Source of the DNA: Roseateles sp. SL47
GTDB taxonomy: Bacteria > Pseudomonadota > Gammaproteobacteria > Burkholderiales > Burkholderiaceae_C
Direction: 5' to 3'
DNA: 64,000 bases
NCBI RefSeq assembly: GCF_026625885.1
Contig: NZ_CP113068.1
Location: 372,001-436,000 of the forward strand
Shown here: in pieces, positions 51,258-60,511 of the stretch
Numbering within the stretch: the first letter of the stretch is position 1
Layout: every line of letters begins with the position of its first letter
Made by a program: the position numbers and the translations under genes
Notes under the pieces: model-generated
What the model was told of the DNA's origin: nothing
Database searches by the model: none
The model's input: the letters and a program-made list of their open reading frames with translations, nothing else

Positions 51258-51823
51258 GCCACACCCAGCTCGATCTCGATCATCCCGCACAGCGTGTGAC
51301 CGATCAGCAGATGCGCTTCCTGGATGCGTGCGGTGACTTGGCTGGGCACCACGATGGCGGTGTCGCAGACCTCGCGCAGGCGGCCGCCGTCCCGGCCCAG
51401 CAGGCCCACGGTGAACACACCCAACTCACGCGCGGCTTGCACCGCCTTGAGTACGTTGGCGGAATTGCCGGACGTGGAGATGGCCAGCAAGGCATCACCC
51501 GGCCGCCCCAGCGCCACCACCTGGCGCGCAAAGACGTCGTCAAAGCTGTAGTCGTTGCCGATGCAGGTGAGCGCGGAGCTGTCGGTGCTCAGGGCGAGGC
51601 CGGCCAAGGGGCGGCGGTCCTTCATGAAGCGGCCGGTGAGTTCGGCCGCGAGATGCTGGCTGTCCGCCGCAGATCCCCCATTGCCGCAGAACATCAGCTT
51701 GCCACCATGGCGAAGCCGTTCGCCCAGGGCCTTGCCCGCCGCCGTGAGCACACCGTCGAGCGCGGGCAGTTCGGCCATCAAGGCCTGATGGCTCGTTAGA
51801 TTGGAAAGAAAGAGTGAAGTCAT
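51254..51823 (-). CDS. gmhA: Sedoheptulose-7-phosphate isomerase GmhA
   Basis: 189 residues from ATG 51823; ATG 51850 is an alternative nine codons further up. The SIS fold shows in KLMFCGNGGSAADSQHLAAE, the active-site segment STDSSALTCIGNDYSFDDVF and LLAISTSGNSANVLKAVQAA. It starts ADP-heptose synthesis from sedoheptulose 7-phosphate. It is first in gmhA-hldA-hldC-gmhB, each with one to four-base overlaps. Confidence 0.93.
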   Translation of the reverse strand: MTSLFLSNLTSHQALMAELPALDGVLTAAGKALGERLRHGGKLMFCGNGGSAADSQHLAAELTGRFMKDRRPLAGLALSTDSSALTCIGNDYSFDDVFARQVVALGRPGDALLAISTSGNSANVLKAVQAARELGVFTVGLLGRDGGRLREVCDTAIVVPSQVTARIQEAHLLIGHTLCGMIEIELGVA

Positions 51824-51934
51824 GGCACGCAAAACAGTCGCCGAGATCATGCGTCGGCGACCGCTAAGCGTGCGTCAGGCGGCTTCAAAGAAAGGTAAAG
51901 AGACTTGGGCGCACTGACAAGAAGTGAATGGGTG

Positions 51935-52903
51935 TCACCGCGTCGGGGCCGCCTCGAAATTCACGGGCACCCATTCAAACCCGCCGGAGGTCTCACGCAC
52001 ATGGCCCAGGCCGGGGAAGGACACATGGGCGGCGGCAAGCAGCCACCGCCCGCGCGCCGCCGCCCGCAGTTCGGTGACACGCGACTGGCGCGCGGCAGTG
52101 CCGTCACTGTCGTACTTCACCGTCACTTCGGGGTGTGGCAGTTGAAGGGCCGCCACATGGATCAGGTCGCCCATCACCACCAGCGTCTGGCCACCACTGG
52201 TGAAGCTGTAGCTGAGGTGGCCGGGGGTGTGGCCCGGCGATGTGATGGCGGCAATGTCGTCGCCGATCGGGCCGGCGCCTTCGATGGGCCGCAGTCGCCC
52301 CGCAGCCTTGTACGGGGCCAAGGCCTCCACCGCCGCATCGAAGAACGACGCCAGGAAGTCCGGGGCTCTGGCCTTGGCGGTGGTCGAACTCCAGTAGTCC
52401 AGATCGGCCTTTGACGCACGAATCACGGCATTGGGAAAGAGCGCGCGTCCGGAGGCGGTGATGCCGCCGACATGATCCTTGTGCAGATGGGTCAGCAGCA
52501 CCACGTCCACCTGCTCCGGTGAATAACCGGCCGCGCGGATCTGCTGCAGCACCTGACCGCAACAGTCCCCATACAGCGCCCCGGCGCCTGCATCCACCAG
52601 CACCAGCTGCTGGCCGGTATGGATCAGGAAGGCATTGATGGAACCGGCCGGCGGGCGGCCCAGGAACTCGTGATCCAGGGCCTTGCCAATCTCCGTGTCG
52701 GTGGTGCCCACCATGACGGTGTCGACCGGGAAGGGATGGGTACCGTCGGACAGTGCCGTCACATCGAGTTGCCCAAGCTTGAAGCGGTAGATGCCGGGGG
52801 GAGGCACCTTTGACACATCGGCCGTGGCCTGCACGGCGCTGCAGAACAGCAGCCCCGACAGACAGGCGGCCAGGACAGGACGGAAGGAGAACGTGCGGCG
52901 CAT
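51935..52903 (-). CDS. Secreted metallo-beta-lactamase-fold hydrolase
   Basis: 322 residues from ATG 52903, chosen because it gives a signal peptide (RTFSFRPVLAACLSGLLFCS). The metal motif is VVLLTHLHKDHVGGITASG (HxHxDH), with further ligands at SPGHTPGHLSYSF and VVMGDLIHVAAL. The layout, with DCCGQVLQQIRAAGYSPEQV before the motif, resembles AHL-lactonase-like and other exported MBL proteins. The substrate is not clear, and quorum quenching is only a possibility. Upstream frame to 52951 reads but lacks features. Confidence 0.85.
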   Translation of the reverse strand: MRRTFSFRPVLAACLSGLLFCSAVQATADVSKVPPPGIYRFKLGQLDVTALSDGTHPFPVDTVMVGTTDTEIGKALDHEFLGRPPAGSINAFLIHTGQQLVLVDAGAGALYGDCCGQVLQQIRAAGYSPEQVDVVLLTHLHKDHVGGITASGRALFPNAVIRASKADLDYWSSTTAKARAPDFLASFFDAAVEALAPYKAAGRLRPIEGAGPIGDDIAAITSPGHTPGHLSYSFTSGGQTLVVMGDLIHVAALQLPHPEVTVKYDSDGTAARQSRVTELRAAARGRWLLAAAHVSFPGLGHVRETSGGFEWVPVNFEAAPTR

Positions 52904-53385
52904 CGTGAGTCTTTGCCAAGTGAGGGGTGGAGGCGCCATCGTGGAGCGCATCAGGCCGATCCTTCACCCCCAATGGAAAGAGTCGGAGCTCCCGCGTTTG
53001 CGAGGCCCTTCGTTTGTCATCCCCACCCCAGACAGCTCATGACAATCTCGCCGCCGCCTCCACGAACCTGAAGCGAAGCTGACGGCATCGGTGCAATCCC
53101 ATGCACTCATGCATGAGGTCACACAAGCGATGGAATGGGCACGCCACCCGGTTCAGACGGAGGACAGCGGCCTTGCTTTCGGGAGGCACTCGTGGAAACA
53201 ATTCGTTAACGCTTTGGCAAAGGTTCGATTCCGCCAGGCGCCAAGGGCAAACCAGTCGAAAGGCTGGGGCGCAAAGCTTCCGGCCTACCGCATGCAATCC
53301 ATGCCACGGCAGCGGGGCCGCCGAAGGGTCTGCCGTTGCAGGCCGGTGGGTGGCTGCGCGGCCCTGGCGCACTCCTTGACCCGCC
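52904..53385. other. Intergenic region before S53 peptidase, no gene seen
   Basis: 482 bases between divergent genes. Several short frames are open but none has a recognisable product. It is expected to hold the promoters of both neighbours. Confidence 0.45.
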
Positions 53386-56043
53386 ATGACGCCACGTACG
53401 CCTCGGTCTCTTCGCCGCCCCGCCGCCCTGGTGGCCGCCAGCGCCCTCTTCTGCCTGACCCTCGCCTTGACCGCCTGTGGCGGCGGCGGTTCCGACACGG
53501 CGTCTGCCACCCCAGCGGCTGCAGCCGCATCCGACGCTGGCAGCGCCGCAAGCCTGGCAGCGCAAGTGCAGTTGCAGCCCACCTACCACCTGTCTCCGGT
53601 GCTGCCAGGCGACCCGAGCGATGTGGACCGCAACGGCAGTTCGGCCAGTGCCTACATGCAGCCGCGTTCGGTGGACATTCCGGCATCGCGTCAGGGCATC
53701 AACACCCGCGCGCTGACATTCCAGGAACTGGAAGACGGCAACGCACGAGCGCGCGCCCTGGGCGCTGGCTCCACGACAACGACTCCGCAGGCTGCCGCTG
53801 CCACCAGCGTCACCTACACGCCGGCGCAGATTCGCGCGGCTTACGGACTGCCGCCGGTCCCCACCAGCCTGACCGGGCTGACCGCCCTGCAAGCCGCGCA
53901 GCTGGGTGCGGGGCAGACCGTCTATGTGGTTGATGCCTTCCACGACACGTATGCCTTCAACGAACTGGCCGCGTTCAGCAGCCAGTTCGGCCTGCCGGCC
54001 TGCACGAAGAAGACGCTGGCCACCACCGCCGCCCTGCCGCTGGCGGCTCCCAGCACCACGCAGCCCGGTTGCGAGTTCTATCAGGTCGCCAGCACCTCCA
54101 GCGGCACGGTGGCGGCCACCTTCCCGCGCTACGACGCCCAGTGGGCCACCGAGATCGCCCTCGATGTGCAGTGGGTGCATGCGATTGCACCACTGGCCCG
54201 CATCGTGCTGGTGGAAGCCTCGGACGCCAGCATGGCAGCGATGAATGGCGCCATCCAACTGGCCAACCGCATGGGCCCAGGGGTGATGTCGATGAGCTTC
54301 GGCGCGCCGGAAGGCAGCTACGTCAGCAGCCTGGACGCTCTCTTCAAGACCCCCGGCATGAGCTACTTTGCCGCCACCGGCGACAACGGCACGGCGGTGA
54401 ACTGGCCGGCGGCTTCGCCCAACGTCGTGGCGGTGGGCGGTACCAGCCTGCGCTACAGCGGTACCGGCAGCCGCACCGAAACCGCCTGGTCGCTGGCCGG
54501 CGGCGGCATCAGCGCCTATGTGGCCTTGCCGAGCTATCAGAACGCAACCCTGCTGCGCACCACCGGCATCACGCGCCGCTCCGTGGCCGATGTGTCGATG
54601 AATGCCGATCCGACGACCGGCCATTACGTGGCGATCATTCCCAATCAATCGACCTGCACCTTCTGCCAGGTGAGCTGGGTGACGACCGGCGGCACCAGCC
54701 TCTCCACCCCGCTATGGGCCGGCTTGACGGCCGTGGCCAATGCACTGCGTGCGCAGGCGGGCAAGGGCCCCATCGGCGCAGCGCATGCCACGCTGTACCA
54801 GGCCATGGCCAACACCACCACCTACACGAGCGCCTTCCTGGACGTGGTGCAGGGCGCCAATGGCAGTTGCAGCACCTGTGCGGCCAAGGCCGGCTATGAC
54901 GGCCCCACCGGACTGGGGACGCCCAACGGGCTCGCGATGCTGAGCCTGCTGACCAACAGTGCCGGAGCCACGTCGACGCCCACGGCGCCGGTCGCCCCCA
55001 CCGTGGCGTCCGCCACCGTCAACGGTGCGTACGGTCAGGCCATCAGCTTCACACCGTCGGTGTCCAGCGCCAATGCGTTCACCCTCTCGCTGACCGGTGC
55101 TCCGGCCGGCATGGTGTTGTCGGGCACGCTGGTCAACTGGCCCAGCCCGGTCACGGGTACCTTCAAGGTGAACGTCGTTGCCAGGGATGCGAAGACCGGC
55201 CTCACCGGGACGGGTGTGTACACCGTGGTCGTGACACCGCCGCCGCCGCCCATCGTCGGCAACGGCAGCCTGACCGCCACCGTCGGCAAGGCCCTGAGCT
55301 TTGCGGTAGGCGCGGCAGACCGCTACCCCGTCAAGCTCAGCCTGGTGGGCGCGCCGGCCGGCATGACCCTGACCACCACCACCGGCTCCAATGTCGGCAC
55401 CGTCAATTGGCCCAAGCCCTTGGCGGGCATCTTCCGTTTCGGTGTGCGGGCCGACTCCACCCGGACGGGACTGTGGACCCAGGGCACCTACACGGTAGTG
55501 GTGAACCCAGTGGCGGCACCGCAGGTCGCCACCGGCCAGCTCGCCGCACGCACCGGATCGGCTTGGAGTGCTTCGGTCCATGTGGTGGCAGCCAACCCGT
55601 ACACGCTCAGCCTGACGGGCGCACCCGCCGGATTGACCATCAATGGTGCCGGCCTTCTCTCCTGGGCCTCGCCAGTGGCCGGCACCTATGCCATCACTGT
55701 GCAGGCGCGCGACACCAAAACCGGCGTGGTCGGCAGTGGTGTGATCAACCTGGTGGTGGGCAGCGGCACCGGCCCTGCCGTGTTCAGCACCGTGATGACC
55801 GGTGTGGTGGGAAAACCGCTGAACGGCACGATCCTGATCACCGATGCCACGGCGAGCCTGATGGGTGTCGGCTTCAGCGCCAATCAGGCCGGCATCAAGT
55901 TCACCACGGCCCTGGGCATGGGCACCACCACGGTCAGTTGGCCGACACCGGTGACCGGCAACTACACCATCCTGGTGTCGGTGACGGATTCGGTGGGCAA
56001 GAGCACGGTGGCGTCCATCCCGGTGGTGATCAACGCCAAGTGA
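53386..56043 (+). CDS. S53 family serine peptidase (sedolisin), lipoprotein, with Ig-like repeats
   Basis: 885 residues. The N-terminus has a lipobox (LTLALTACGGG). The catalytic domain contains ATEIALDVQWVHAIAPLARI with the Glu/Asp pair (about residues 256 and 260), SYFAATGDNGTAVNWPAASP with the oxyanion Asp, and GGTSLSTPLWAG with the nucleophile Ser (about 437), the sedolisin signature. After about residue 530 come four repeats of about 80 residues (for example LSLTGAPAGMVLSGTLVNWP and TYTVVV-type ends), putative Ig domains. Sedolisins are acid-active endopeptidases. A typical long S53 propeptide is not obvious between the lipobox and the core. Confidence 0.88.
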   Translation: MTPRTPRSLRRPAALVAASALFCLTLALTACGGGGSDTASATPAAAAASDAGSAASLAAQVQLQPTYHLSPVLPGDPSDVDRNGSSASAYMQPRSVDIPASRQGINTRALTFQELEDGNARARALGAGSTTTTPQAAAATSVTYTPAQIRAAYGLPPVPTSLTGLTALQAAQLGAGQTVYVVDAFHDTYAFNELAAFSSQFGLPACTKKTLATTAALPLAAPSTTQPGCEFYQVASTSSGTVAATFPRYDAQWATEIALDVQWVHAIAPLARIVLVEASDASMAAMNGAIQLANRMGPGVMSMSFGAPEGSYVSSLDALFKTPGMSYFAATGDNGTAVNWPAASPNVVAVGGTSLRYSGTGSRTETAWSLAGGGISAYVALPSYQNATLLRTTGITRRSVADVSMNADPTTGHYVAIIPNQSTCTFCQVSWVTTGGTSLSTPLWAGLTAVANALRAQAGKGPIGAAHATLYQAMANTTTYTSAFLDVVQGANGSCSTCAAKAGYDGPTGLGTPNGLAMLSLLTNSAGATSTPTAPVAPTVASATVNGAYGQAISFTPSVSSANAFTLSLTGAPAGMVLSGTLVNWPSPVTGTFKVNVVARDAKTGLTGTGVYTVVVTPPPPPIVGNGSLTATVGKALSFAVGAADRYPVKLSLVGAPAGMTLTTTTGSNVGTVNWPKPLAGIFRFGVRADSTRTGLWTQGTYTVVVNPVAAPQVATGQLAARTGSAWSASVHVVAANPYTLSLTGAPAGLTINGAGLLSWASPVAGTYAITVQARDTKTGVVGSGVINLVVGSGTGPAVFSTVMTGVVGKPLNGTILITDATASLMGVGFSANQAGIKFTTALGMGTTTVSWPTPVTGNYTILVSVTDSVGKSTVASIPVVINAK

Positions 56044-56271
56044 TGGAACTGCATCCGGAGAAGGGCAGCGCCGGAAGGCGCTGCCTGGAGGGTGTGATGC
56101 AGGGTCACCGGTGAACCGTTGGCATCCGGCGACGCACAGACGCTGGAACCCGCGGACGCGACCTGCGCGCATGCACCGCCCATGGGGCCGTGCGGCCGCA
56201 GCGAGCCCTGCTACAAGCGGGCCTGCGGCTTCACACATTCACGTCCTCTCTCCTCTGCATGGAGTTCACTG

Positions 56272-56571
56272 ATGAACCGTTCTGTCACGCCCCTGTCTGC
56301 AGCGGCGCTCGCGCTGGCTTTGACCACGGCCTTCGCCACCCTGCCGGCCGCAGCGCAATCCAAAGACAAAGAGAAGTGTTTCGGTGTCGCCCTCAAAGGC
56401 AAGAATGATTGCGCCGCTGGTGCGGGCACCACCTGCGCAGGCACCTCCCAAACGGACCATCAGGCGGATGCCTGGTCCTACGTGCCCAAGGGCACCTGCG
56501 AAAAAACGGTCTCCAGGACCTCCCCCACCGGCTTCGGCCAGTTGATGGCATTCAAGGCCGAGAAGCGCTGA
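56272..56571 (+). CDS. bufA1: Bufferin-1-type precursor, DUF2282 (BufA1)
   Basis: 99 residues. Signal peptide ([19 protein letters not shown]) followed by a small Cys-rich core [20 protein letters not shown] then [20 protein letters not shown] and KGTCEK, with four Cys in the DUF2282 spacing. In the studied family the core Cys residues are modified by the partner MNIO enzyme and the exported product binds copper. The gene lies 16 bases before the partner gene (56588), the canonical order. The ATG at 56272 was chosen for the signal peptide; the open frame goes further upstream. Confidence 0.9.
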   Translation: MNRSVTPLSAAALALALTTAFATLPAAAQSKDKEKCFGVALKGKNDCAAGAGTTCAGTSQTDHQADAWSYVPKGTCEKTVSRTSPTGFGQLMAFKAEKR

Positions 56572-56587
56572 GCGCCGGGGCCGCCAG

Positions 56588-57469
56588 ATGCATGCCACAC
56601 CTTCCCGGCTCCCGGCCCGATCGGGCATCGGGCTCAAGCCGCAGCATGTCCACCAGGTGCTGGACACACGGCCTGACATCGGCTTCTTCGAGGTCCATGC
56701 CGAGAACTACATGGTGCCAGGCGGCCCCTTTCATCACGGCCTGAGCCGCATTCGTGAGCACTATCCCCTGTCGTTGCACGGTGTGGGGCTCAATCTGGGT
56801 GGGCTGGATGCATTGGATGAGCTCCACCTGAACCGACTGGCCGAGCTGTTGAAGCGTTATGAGCCTGCCGCGTTTTCCGAACACCTGGCATGGACCCACC
56901 ACGGCGGGGTGTACTTCAATGACCTGCTGCCGCTGCCCTACCACCCGGCGGCCCTCGACCGGGTGTGTGATCGCATCGATCAAGCGCAGGAACGGCTGGG
57001 GCGACGCCTTTTGCTGGAAAACCCGTCCACGTATCTGGCGTCGTCCGCATCCACGATGAGTGAAGCCCAGTTTCTCACCGAGGTTCTCCGGCGCACCGGT
57101 TGCGGCCTGCTGCTGGACATAAGCAATGCCTATGTCTCCTGCGTCAACCATGGGTGGGATGTGACCCGCTACCTCAACGATCTGCCCCTGACGGCGGTGG
57201 GAGAAGTGCACCTCGCGGGATTCTCCCGAAGTGAGGACGCTAGCGGTGCGCCGCTGTTGATCGACAACCATGGCAGCCCGGTGGACGCCGCAGTGTGGCG
57301 CTTGTTCAGCGATGTGGTGGCGCGCATCGGTAGCGTCCCCACCCTGCTGGAACGGGACCATCACATTCCAAGCTTTGATGCCCTGTATGCCGAGGCGAAG
57401 TTTGCGGAACGGCTGCTGCGTGGCAGCAGCCACGAAGCGGTGGTGCCGCAAGAACAGGTGGCGTCATGA
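56588..57469 (+). CDS. bufB: MNIO-family (DUF692) peptide-modifying enzyme BufB
   Basis: 293 residues of the DUF692/MNIO family, TIM-barrel oxygenases with two or three iron ions. Typical segments: SGIGLKPQHVHQVLDTRPDI near the start, FFEVHAENYMVPGG, SLHGVGLNLGGLDALDELHL, AFSEHLAWTHHGGVYFNDLL, LLLENPSTYLASSASTM and GLLLDISNAYVSCVNHGWD, with conserved His, Glu, Asp and Asn metal positions. In bufferin loci it modifies precursor Cys residues. Overlaps bufC by four bases. Confidence 0.93.
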   Translation: MHATPSRLPARSGIGLKPQHVHQVLDTRPDIGFFEVHAENYMVPGGPFHHGLSRIREHYPLSLHGVGLNLGGLDALDELHLNRLAELLKRYEPAAFSEHLAWTHHGGVYFNDLLPLPYHPAALDRVCDRIDQAQERLGRRLLLENPSTYLASSASTMSEAQFLTEVLRRTGCGLLLDISNAYVSCVNHGWDVTRYLNDLPLTAVGEVHLAGFSRSEDASGAPLLIDNHGSPVDAAVWRLFSDVVARIGSVPTLLERDHHIPSFDALYAEAKFAERLLRGSSHEAVVPQEQVAS

Positions 57470-58239
57470 ACCTCGACGAAGAAGCATGGCACGGCCCTTT
57501 GGCGCGCGCCCTGCTGGACCCTCGTGAGGCAGGGCCCGCGTCGCTGCACACCTCAAACGGGTCCGCTGTCTCCACCCGGTTGGCGGTCTACCGGAACAAT
57601 GTGATGGCCAGCCTGATCAACGGGCTGGCGGAGACGTTTCCCGTGGTGCAGGCGTTGGTGGGCGAGGCCTTTTTTCGAACCCTGGCCGCGCGTTTTGTGC
57701 GCGCCGCCCCCCCGCGCTCACCGGTGCTCTGCGAGTACGGCGCAGGCTTTGCGGACTTTGTGGCGAGCTTCGAGCCCGCCGCGTCCGTGCCCTATCTACG
57801 GGATGTGGCGCGCCTGGAATGGCTGCGCGTGCGGGCGTATCACGCGGCGGACGCCTCGCCGGTGGCGCGGTCGGTGTTCCAGAACGCTGCGGCGCTGGGG
57901 GACGCCTTGAATGGGGTCACCGTGCGGCTTCACCCTTCTGTCCATGGGTTCGAAGCCCCCTGGGCGGCAGTCTCCATCTGGGCCGCCCATCAAGGCAGCG
58001 GCATGCTGGAGCAGGTGGCGGTCGAGTTGCCGGAATACGCGCTGGTGCTGCGCGCCCCTCTGGAGGTGCTGGTGCTGCCGACTTCGGAAGCAACGGTGCG
58101 GTTTGTCCAGGCACTCCAGGCCATGGAACCCTTGGGGGCTGCGGCAGCGGCTGCACAGGCTCATGACCCCGACTTCGCGCTGAGCGCCGTGCTGGCGCAG
58201 CTGCTGGCCTGGGGGGCCATCCACGATCTCGTCACCTGA
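57466..58239 (+). CDS. bufC: BufC, DUF2063 domain recognition partner
   Basis: 257 residues. The N-terminal DUF2063 half shows ALLDPREAGPASLHTSNGSA, STRLAVYRNNVMASLINGLA, ETFPVVQALVGEAFFRTLAA and RFVRAAPPRSPVLCEYGAG; the rest is helical and beta segments (PYLRDVARLEWLRVRAYHAA). These proteins help the MNIO enzyme bind the precursor. It overlaps bufB by four bases and follows the order bufA-B-C. No DoxX gene (sometimes called bufD) follows. Confidence 0.9.
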   Translation: MNLDEEAWHGPLARALLDPREAGPASLHTSNGSAVSTRLAVYRNNVMASLINGLAETFPVVQALVGEAFFRTLAARFVRAAPPRSPVLCEYGAGFADFVASFEPAASVPYLRDVARLEWLRVRAYHAADASPVARSVFQNAAALGDALNGVTVRLHPSVHGFEAPWAAVSIWAAHQGSGMLEQVAVELPEYALVLRAPLEVLVLPTSEATVRFVQALQAMEPLGAAAAAAQAHDPDFALSAVLAQLLAWGAIHDLVT

Positions 58240-58518
58240 TGCCAGTGGCCGCGTCGCGCGGCAAACGGTTCAGCAGTTGCCGGCCACGGAAGGGGCCTCT
58301 CGCAGCCGATCTGGTGGTGCCCTGGACAGTCGCAGGGACGATGGCCGCCAGCCTTCCCGCCCCCTCTCTTCTGGGCGACACCCGGCTTTCTCCTTGGATG
58401 CTGGTTGAGACCGGCCCGAGCGAGAGACGTCAAAACGCGGGCCACCCACTACCGTTGCATCGTGAGGGGCCATGCCCCATTGCAACGCCTGCGGGCCCAC
58501 TTTTTGAAAGAAGACACC

Positions 58519-59295
58519 ATGCGCAAATTTCTCCACAGCCTGATCGCCGTGAGCACGCTGAGCCTCGCGGCCACGGCCGCCGTCGCCGCAGACCCGAAGC
58601 CGACCATCGTGCTGGTCCATGGCGCGTTTGCCGGTTCCTCCAGCTGGAACGGCGTCGTCGGCGAGCTGTCCAAGAAGGGCTACACCGTGGTCGCAGCGGC
58701 GAACCCGCTGCGCGGCGTGGCCAGCGACGGGGCCTATGTGGCGGCACTGGCGAAGTCCATCAACGGCCCGGTGGTGCTGGTGGGGCATTCGTACGGGGGC
58801 GCGGTGATCACGGCGGCGGCCAATGGTCTGCCCAACGTCAAGGCGCTGGTCTATGTGGCGGCCTTTGCGCCGGACCAGGGGGAGAGCGCGCTGGACCTGA
58901 CCGGCAAGTTCCCCGGTTCGACCCTGCCACCGACCCTGGCCGCACCGGTGAAGCTGCCCGATGGCGGTGAAGATCTGTACGTGCAGCAGGACAAGTTCCC
59001 CAAGCAGTTCGCGGCCGATGTGCCGCTGGCGCAGGCCCGCGCCATGGCCGCGACCCAGCGACCGGTCGCGACCGCAGCATTGAAGGAAGCCGCACCGGCG
59101 CCGGCCTGGAAGACGGTGCCGAGCTGGTCCATCTACGGCACGGGTGACCTGAACATTCCCCCCCAGGCCATGGCCTTCATGGCTGAGCGTGCGCAGTCCA
59201 AGAAGACCGTGGTGCTGAAGAACGGCTCCCATGCGCTGATGGTGTCGCATCCGCGAGAAGTGGCGGCGCTGATCCAGGAAGCGGCTGGGAGCTGA
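58519..59295 (+). CDS. Secreted alpha/beta hydrolase
   Basis: 258 residues from ATG 58519. Signal peptide (FLHSLIAVSTLSLAATAAVA) leads into an alpha/beta hydrolase: TIVLVHGAFAGSSSW (oxyanion), the nucleophile elbow VVLVGHSYGGAV with Ser near residue 95, and GSHALMVSHPREVAALIQEA with the catalytic His. The sequence TPHxVLVHGAFAGxSW with GHSYGG is common in the family of esterase-like proteins often found in betaproteobacteria; the substrate is unknown. The gene stands alone with about 280 bases before it. Confidence 0.87.
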   Translation: MRKFLHSLIAVSTLSLAATAAVAADPKPTIVLVHGAFAGSSSWNGVVGELSKKGYTVVAAANPLRGVASDGAYVAALAKSINGPVVLVGHSYGGAVITAAANGLPNVKALVYVAAFAPDQGESALDLTGKFPGSTLPPTLAAPVKLPDGGEDLYVQQDKFPKQFAADVPLAQARAMAATQRPVATAALKEAAPAPAWKTVPSWSIYGTGDLNIPPQAMAFMAERAQSKKTVVLKNGSHALMVSHPREVAALIQEAAGS

Positions 59296-59352
59296 TCCTC
59301 CAGGTGGGGCCGGCGGGGGCGGCTGCAGCGGTCGGCAACCGTTGATAGGGGG

Positions 59353-60444
59353 TCAGGCCCGGCCCGTGTCACCCCCGGCCAGCACCAATGCCTCAATGGC
59401 CTGCCCGACCTCCCGGGTGGTGGCGGTACCGCCCAGATCCGGTGTGTGCGGCCCGTTGCGCAACACGTCTTCGATGGCCTGAAGAATGGCGTCATGCGCT
59501 GCACGATGGCCCAGAAAGTCGAGCATCAAGGCGCCGGACCAGATCATCGCGATCGGGTTCGCAATGCCCTTGCCGTAGATGTCCGGCGCAGAGCCGTGAA
59601 CCGGCTCGAAGAGCGATGGGAACTTCCGCTCCGGATTCAGGTTGGCGGACGGCGCCAGGCCAATCGTTCCGGTGGTCGCCGGGCCCAGGTCGGACAGAAT
59701 GTCGCCAAACAGGTTGGACGCCACCACCACATCAAAACGGCCGGGCTGCAGCACGAAGCGGGCACTCAGGATGTCGATGTGCTGCTTGTCGACCGTCACC
59801 GTTGGATAGGCCTGGCTCATGGCATCGGCACGTCCGTCCCACCAGGGCATGGAGATGGCAATGCCATTGCTCTTGGTCGCCACCGTGAGGTGCTTGCGTT
59901 GTCTTGAAGCGGCCAGGTCAAAGGCGTATTTCAAGACGCGGTCGGCGCCGAAGCGGGAGTAGACGGACTCCTGAATCACGATTTCGCGATCCGTCCCTTC
60001 AAACATCACGCCGCCCAGATTGGTGTATTCACCTTCCGTGTTCTCGCGGACCACCAGGTAGTCGATGTCTCCTGGCTTGCGGTTGGCAAGTGGGCACGGC
60101 ACGCCTTCAAACAGGCGTACCGGCCGCAGGTTGATGTATTGATCGAATTCACGGCGGAACTTCAGCAGGGAGCCCCACAGCGAGATGTGATCGGGCACCA
60201 CGGCCGGCCACCCCACAGCGCCGAAGAAGATGGCGTCCATGGGCTGGAGCTGCGCTTTCCAGTCGGGCGGCATCATGGCGCCGGTGTGCGCGTAGTAGTC
60301 GCAACTGGCCCAGTCGATATGTTCGAACTGCAACTCGATGCCAAAGCGCCTGGCGGCGGCGTTCACCACCCGCAAGCCCTCGGGCATCACTTCCTTGCCG
60401 ATGCCGTCACCCGGAATCGCAGCCACCTTCAATGCGGAACCCAT
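59353..60444 (-). CDS. Tartrate dehydrogenase / D-malate-type decarboxylating dehydrogenase
   Basis: 363 residues from ATG 60444. The isocitrate/isopropylmalate dehydrogenase fold has LKVAAIPGDGIGKEVMPEGL at the start, YLVVRENTEGEYTNLGG, the metal-binding NLFGDILSDL and the EPVHGSAPDI signature. The sequence FGIELQFEHIDWASCDYYAH and FFGAVGWPAVVPDHISLWGS is that of TtuC-type enzymes that oxidise D-malate or tartrate with NAD. It is divergent from a small alpha/beta hydrolase gene (about 70 bases between). The upstream frame beyond 60444 runs into that gene and is not coding. Confidence 0.9.
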   Translation of the reverse strand: MGSALKVAAIPGDGIGKEVMPEGLRVVNAAARRFGIELQFEHIDWASCDYYAHTGAMMPPDWKAQLQPMDAIFFGAVGWPAVVPDHISLWGSLLKFRREFDQYINLRPVRLFEGVPCPLANRKPGDIDYLVVRENTEGEYTNLGGVMFEGTDREIVIQESVYSRFGADRVLKYAFDLAASRQRKHLTVATKSNGIAISMPWWDGRADAMSQAYPTVTVDKQHIDILSARFVLQPGRFDVVVASNLFGDILSDLGPATTGTIGLAPSANLNPERKFPSLFEPVHGSAPDIYGKGIANPIAMIWSGALMLDFLGHRAAHDAILQAIEDVLRNGPHTPDLGGTATTREVGQAIEALVLAGGDTGRA

Positions 60445-60511
60445 GAATGTCCTCGGTTGAATCGATGCGGCCATCCTAGTCACTTTCCGGCGGCGAAGTA
60501 GCATGCTGTTC

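Noticed and set aside
53206..54648. Open frame (480 codons) on the minus strand
   Set aside because: Antisense of the S53 peptidase, which has catalytic motifs and a lipobox.
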